This document shows positions 63,373-64,000 of a stretch of DNA of 64,000 nt, in pieces. This DNA comes from Sycon ciliatum (lineage: Eukaryota > Porifera > Calcarea > Leucosolenida > Sycettidae). The position numbers and the translations under genes are program-made. A model generated the notes under the pieces. The model had not been told where the DNA came from. It did no database searches and saw nothing but the letters and a program-made list of their open reading frames with translations. The DNA lies in NCBI RefSeq assembly GCF_964019385.1, contig NC_088649.1, positions 13,276,138-13,340,137 of the forward strand, read 5' to 3'. Position 1 is the stretch's first letter, and every line of letters begins with the position of its first letter.

Positions 63373-64000
63373 CATAGACAAAGGCACCCAGAAAAAGACC
63401 CACATTTCTCTAAAGAACTCGCCCACGGCTGCTGAAAGCTGAATAATAACCTATCTCCAAGTTTGGGGCTTTTTACCCGTGAATCTCCACTTTGCGACTA
63501 AACTATTCACAGCAGTGCCAAATTTTCTGGGTCACTGAATGTGGGTGCCTGCGCCCTACAAGCAAACCAAAAATCAAACATATGCGACTACTGACATTAC
63601 AGCTGGCTCATGTTATAGAGAGGTACGTTGAAATTGAAAGGTGACCACAAATGGTCAAAATCCGACATTTTCTCACCTTTCTGCCCGTTCGCAGCTCAGA
63701 AAATGACAATGACCATCCTCATCTCGTTGTGTAGCTGGACATAGACAAGGGCACCCAGAAAAAGACCCACATTTCTCTAAAGAACTCGCCCACGGCTGCT
63801 GAAAGCTGAATAATACCCTATCTCCAAGTTTGGGGCTTTTGACCCGTGAATCTTCACTTTGCGACTAAACTATTCACAGCAGTGCCAAATTTTCTGGGTC
63901 ACTGAATGTGCGTGCCTGCGCCCTACAAGCAAACCAAAAATCAAACAAATGCGACTACTGACATTACAGCTGGGTCATGTTATAGAGAGGTACGTTGAAA
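63373..64000. repeat. Last complete and partial type 2 monomers
   Basis: One complete monomer (63373-63739, with GTGAATCTCCAC, GGCTCATG and GGTGACCAC) is followed by a partial one with AATACCC and CTTTTGACCC. The partial monomer is cut by the window edge, so the array continues to the right. Confidence 0.85.

Larger units (their letters stand above)
1..64000. repeat. Tandem satellite array, ~367-bp monomer, ~174 copies
   Basis: The motif CATAGACAAGGGCACC recurs at 1, 367, 735, 1102, 1468 and so on to 63740, almost always 366-369 bp apart, on the same strand throughout. Every stretch between these anchors aligns with the same monomer, so the window contains no unique sequence. Monomers differ by scattered substitutions and 1-4 bp indels. 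Because 367 is not a multiple of three, no frame reads on from one monomer to the next, and every frame meets stops. A non-coding heterochromatic satellite is the only reading I can support. Whether it is centromeric, pericentromeric or subtelomeric cannot be told from the sequence. The family name and species are unknown to me. Confidence 0.98.

Noticed and set aside
1-64000. CRISPR array, because of the many direct repeats.
   Set aside because: The repeat unit is 367 bp with no unique spacers between copies, and there are no cas genes. This is satellite DNA.
1-64000. Gene encoding a tandem-repeat protein.
   Set aside because: The monomer length is one more than a multiple of three, so the frame shifts at each copy, and all six frames are stopped within each monomer or soon after.
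1-64000. Inserted LINE, SINE, LTR element or DNA transposon.
   Set aside because: Every stretch between anchors aligns with the satellite monomer. No monomer is enlarged by more than a few bases, so there is no room for an insertion.

Overview
The whole 64 kb window is a single eukaryotic satellite DNA array. A monomer of about 367 bp (about 45% G+C, counted on one consensus monomer) is repeated head to tail about 174 times, always in the same orientation. The array runs off both ends of the window. I see no protein-coding gene, RNA gene, transposon, CRISPR array or unique sequence anywhere. Long gene-free arrays of nucleosome-scale monomers are typical of centromeric, pericentromeric or subtelomeric heterochromatin. 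I do not recognise the family and cannot name the species.

Monomers fall into two main subfamilies. Type 1 (CCAATG, CATTTTATAG, TAACCTTTATG, usually CCCACAAAAAG) makes up positions 1 to about 15.8 kb. Type 2 (ACAAATG or ACATATG, CATGTTATAG, TCACCTTTCTG, usually CCCAGAAAAAG) makes up most of the stretch from about 26.7 kb to the right end. Between them lies a mixed zone with its own rare variants. Small type 1 islands sit inside the type 2 domain near 35.1, 38.0 and 41.4 kb.

Layout by shared private variants: 0.7-7.0 kb holds an 8-monomer unit in one full, one 7-monomer and one 2-monomer copy. 8.4-13.6 kb holds a tandem 3-monomer pair followed by a tandem 4-monomer pair. A 19-monomer block (12.1-19.1 kb) recurs at 19.1-27.9 kb, enlarged by a later out-of-register duplication at 25.08 kb. 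26.7-34.4 kb recurs at 42.1-49.8 kb. 35.1-41.0 kb is two nearly identical 8-monomer units. 46.5-55.7 kb is a nest of 3-monomer duplications. 59.7-63.4 kb is a young 4-monomer higher-order repeat.

The picture is of repeated unequal exchange and local amplification at scales from 1 to about 40 monomers, not one uniform higher-order repeat. Monomer boundaries are given arbitrarily from the CATAGAC motif. All comparisons were made by eye using marker variants, so copy edges are good to about one monomer unless stated.
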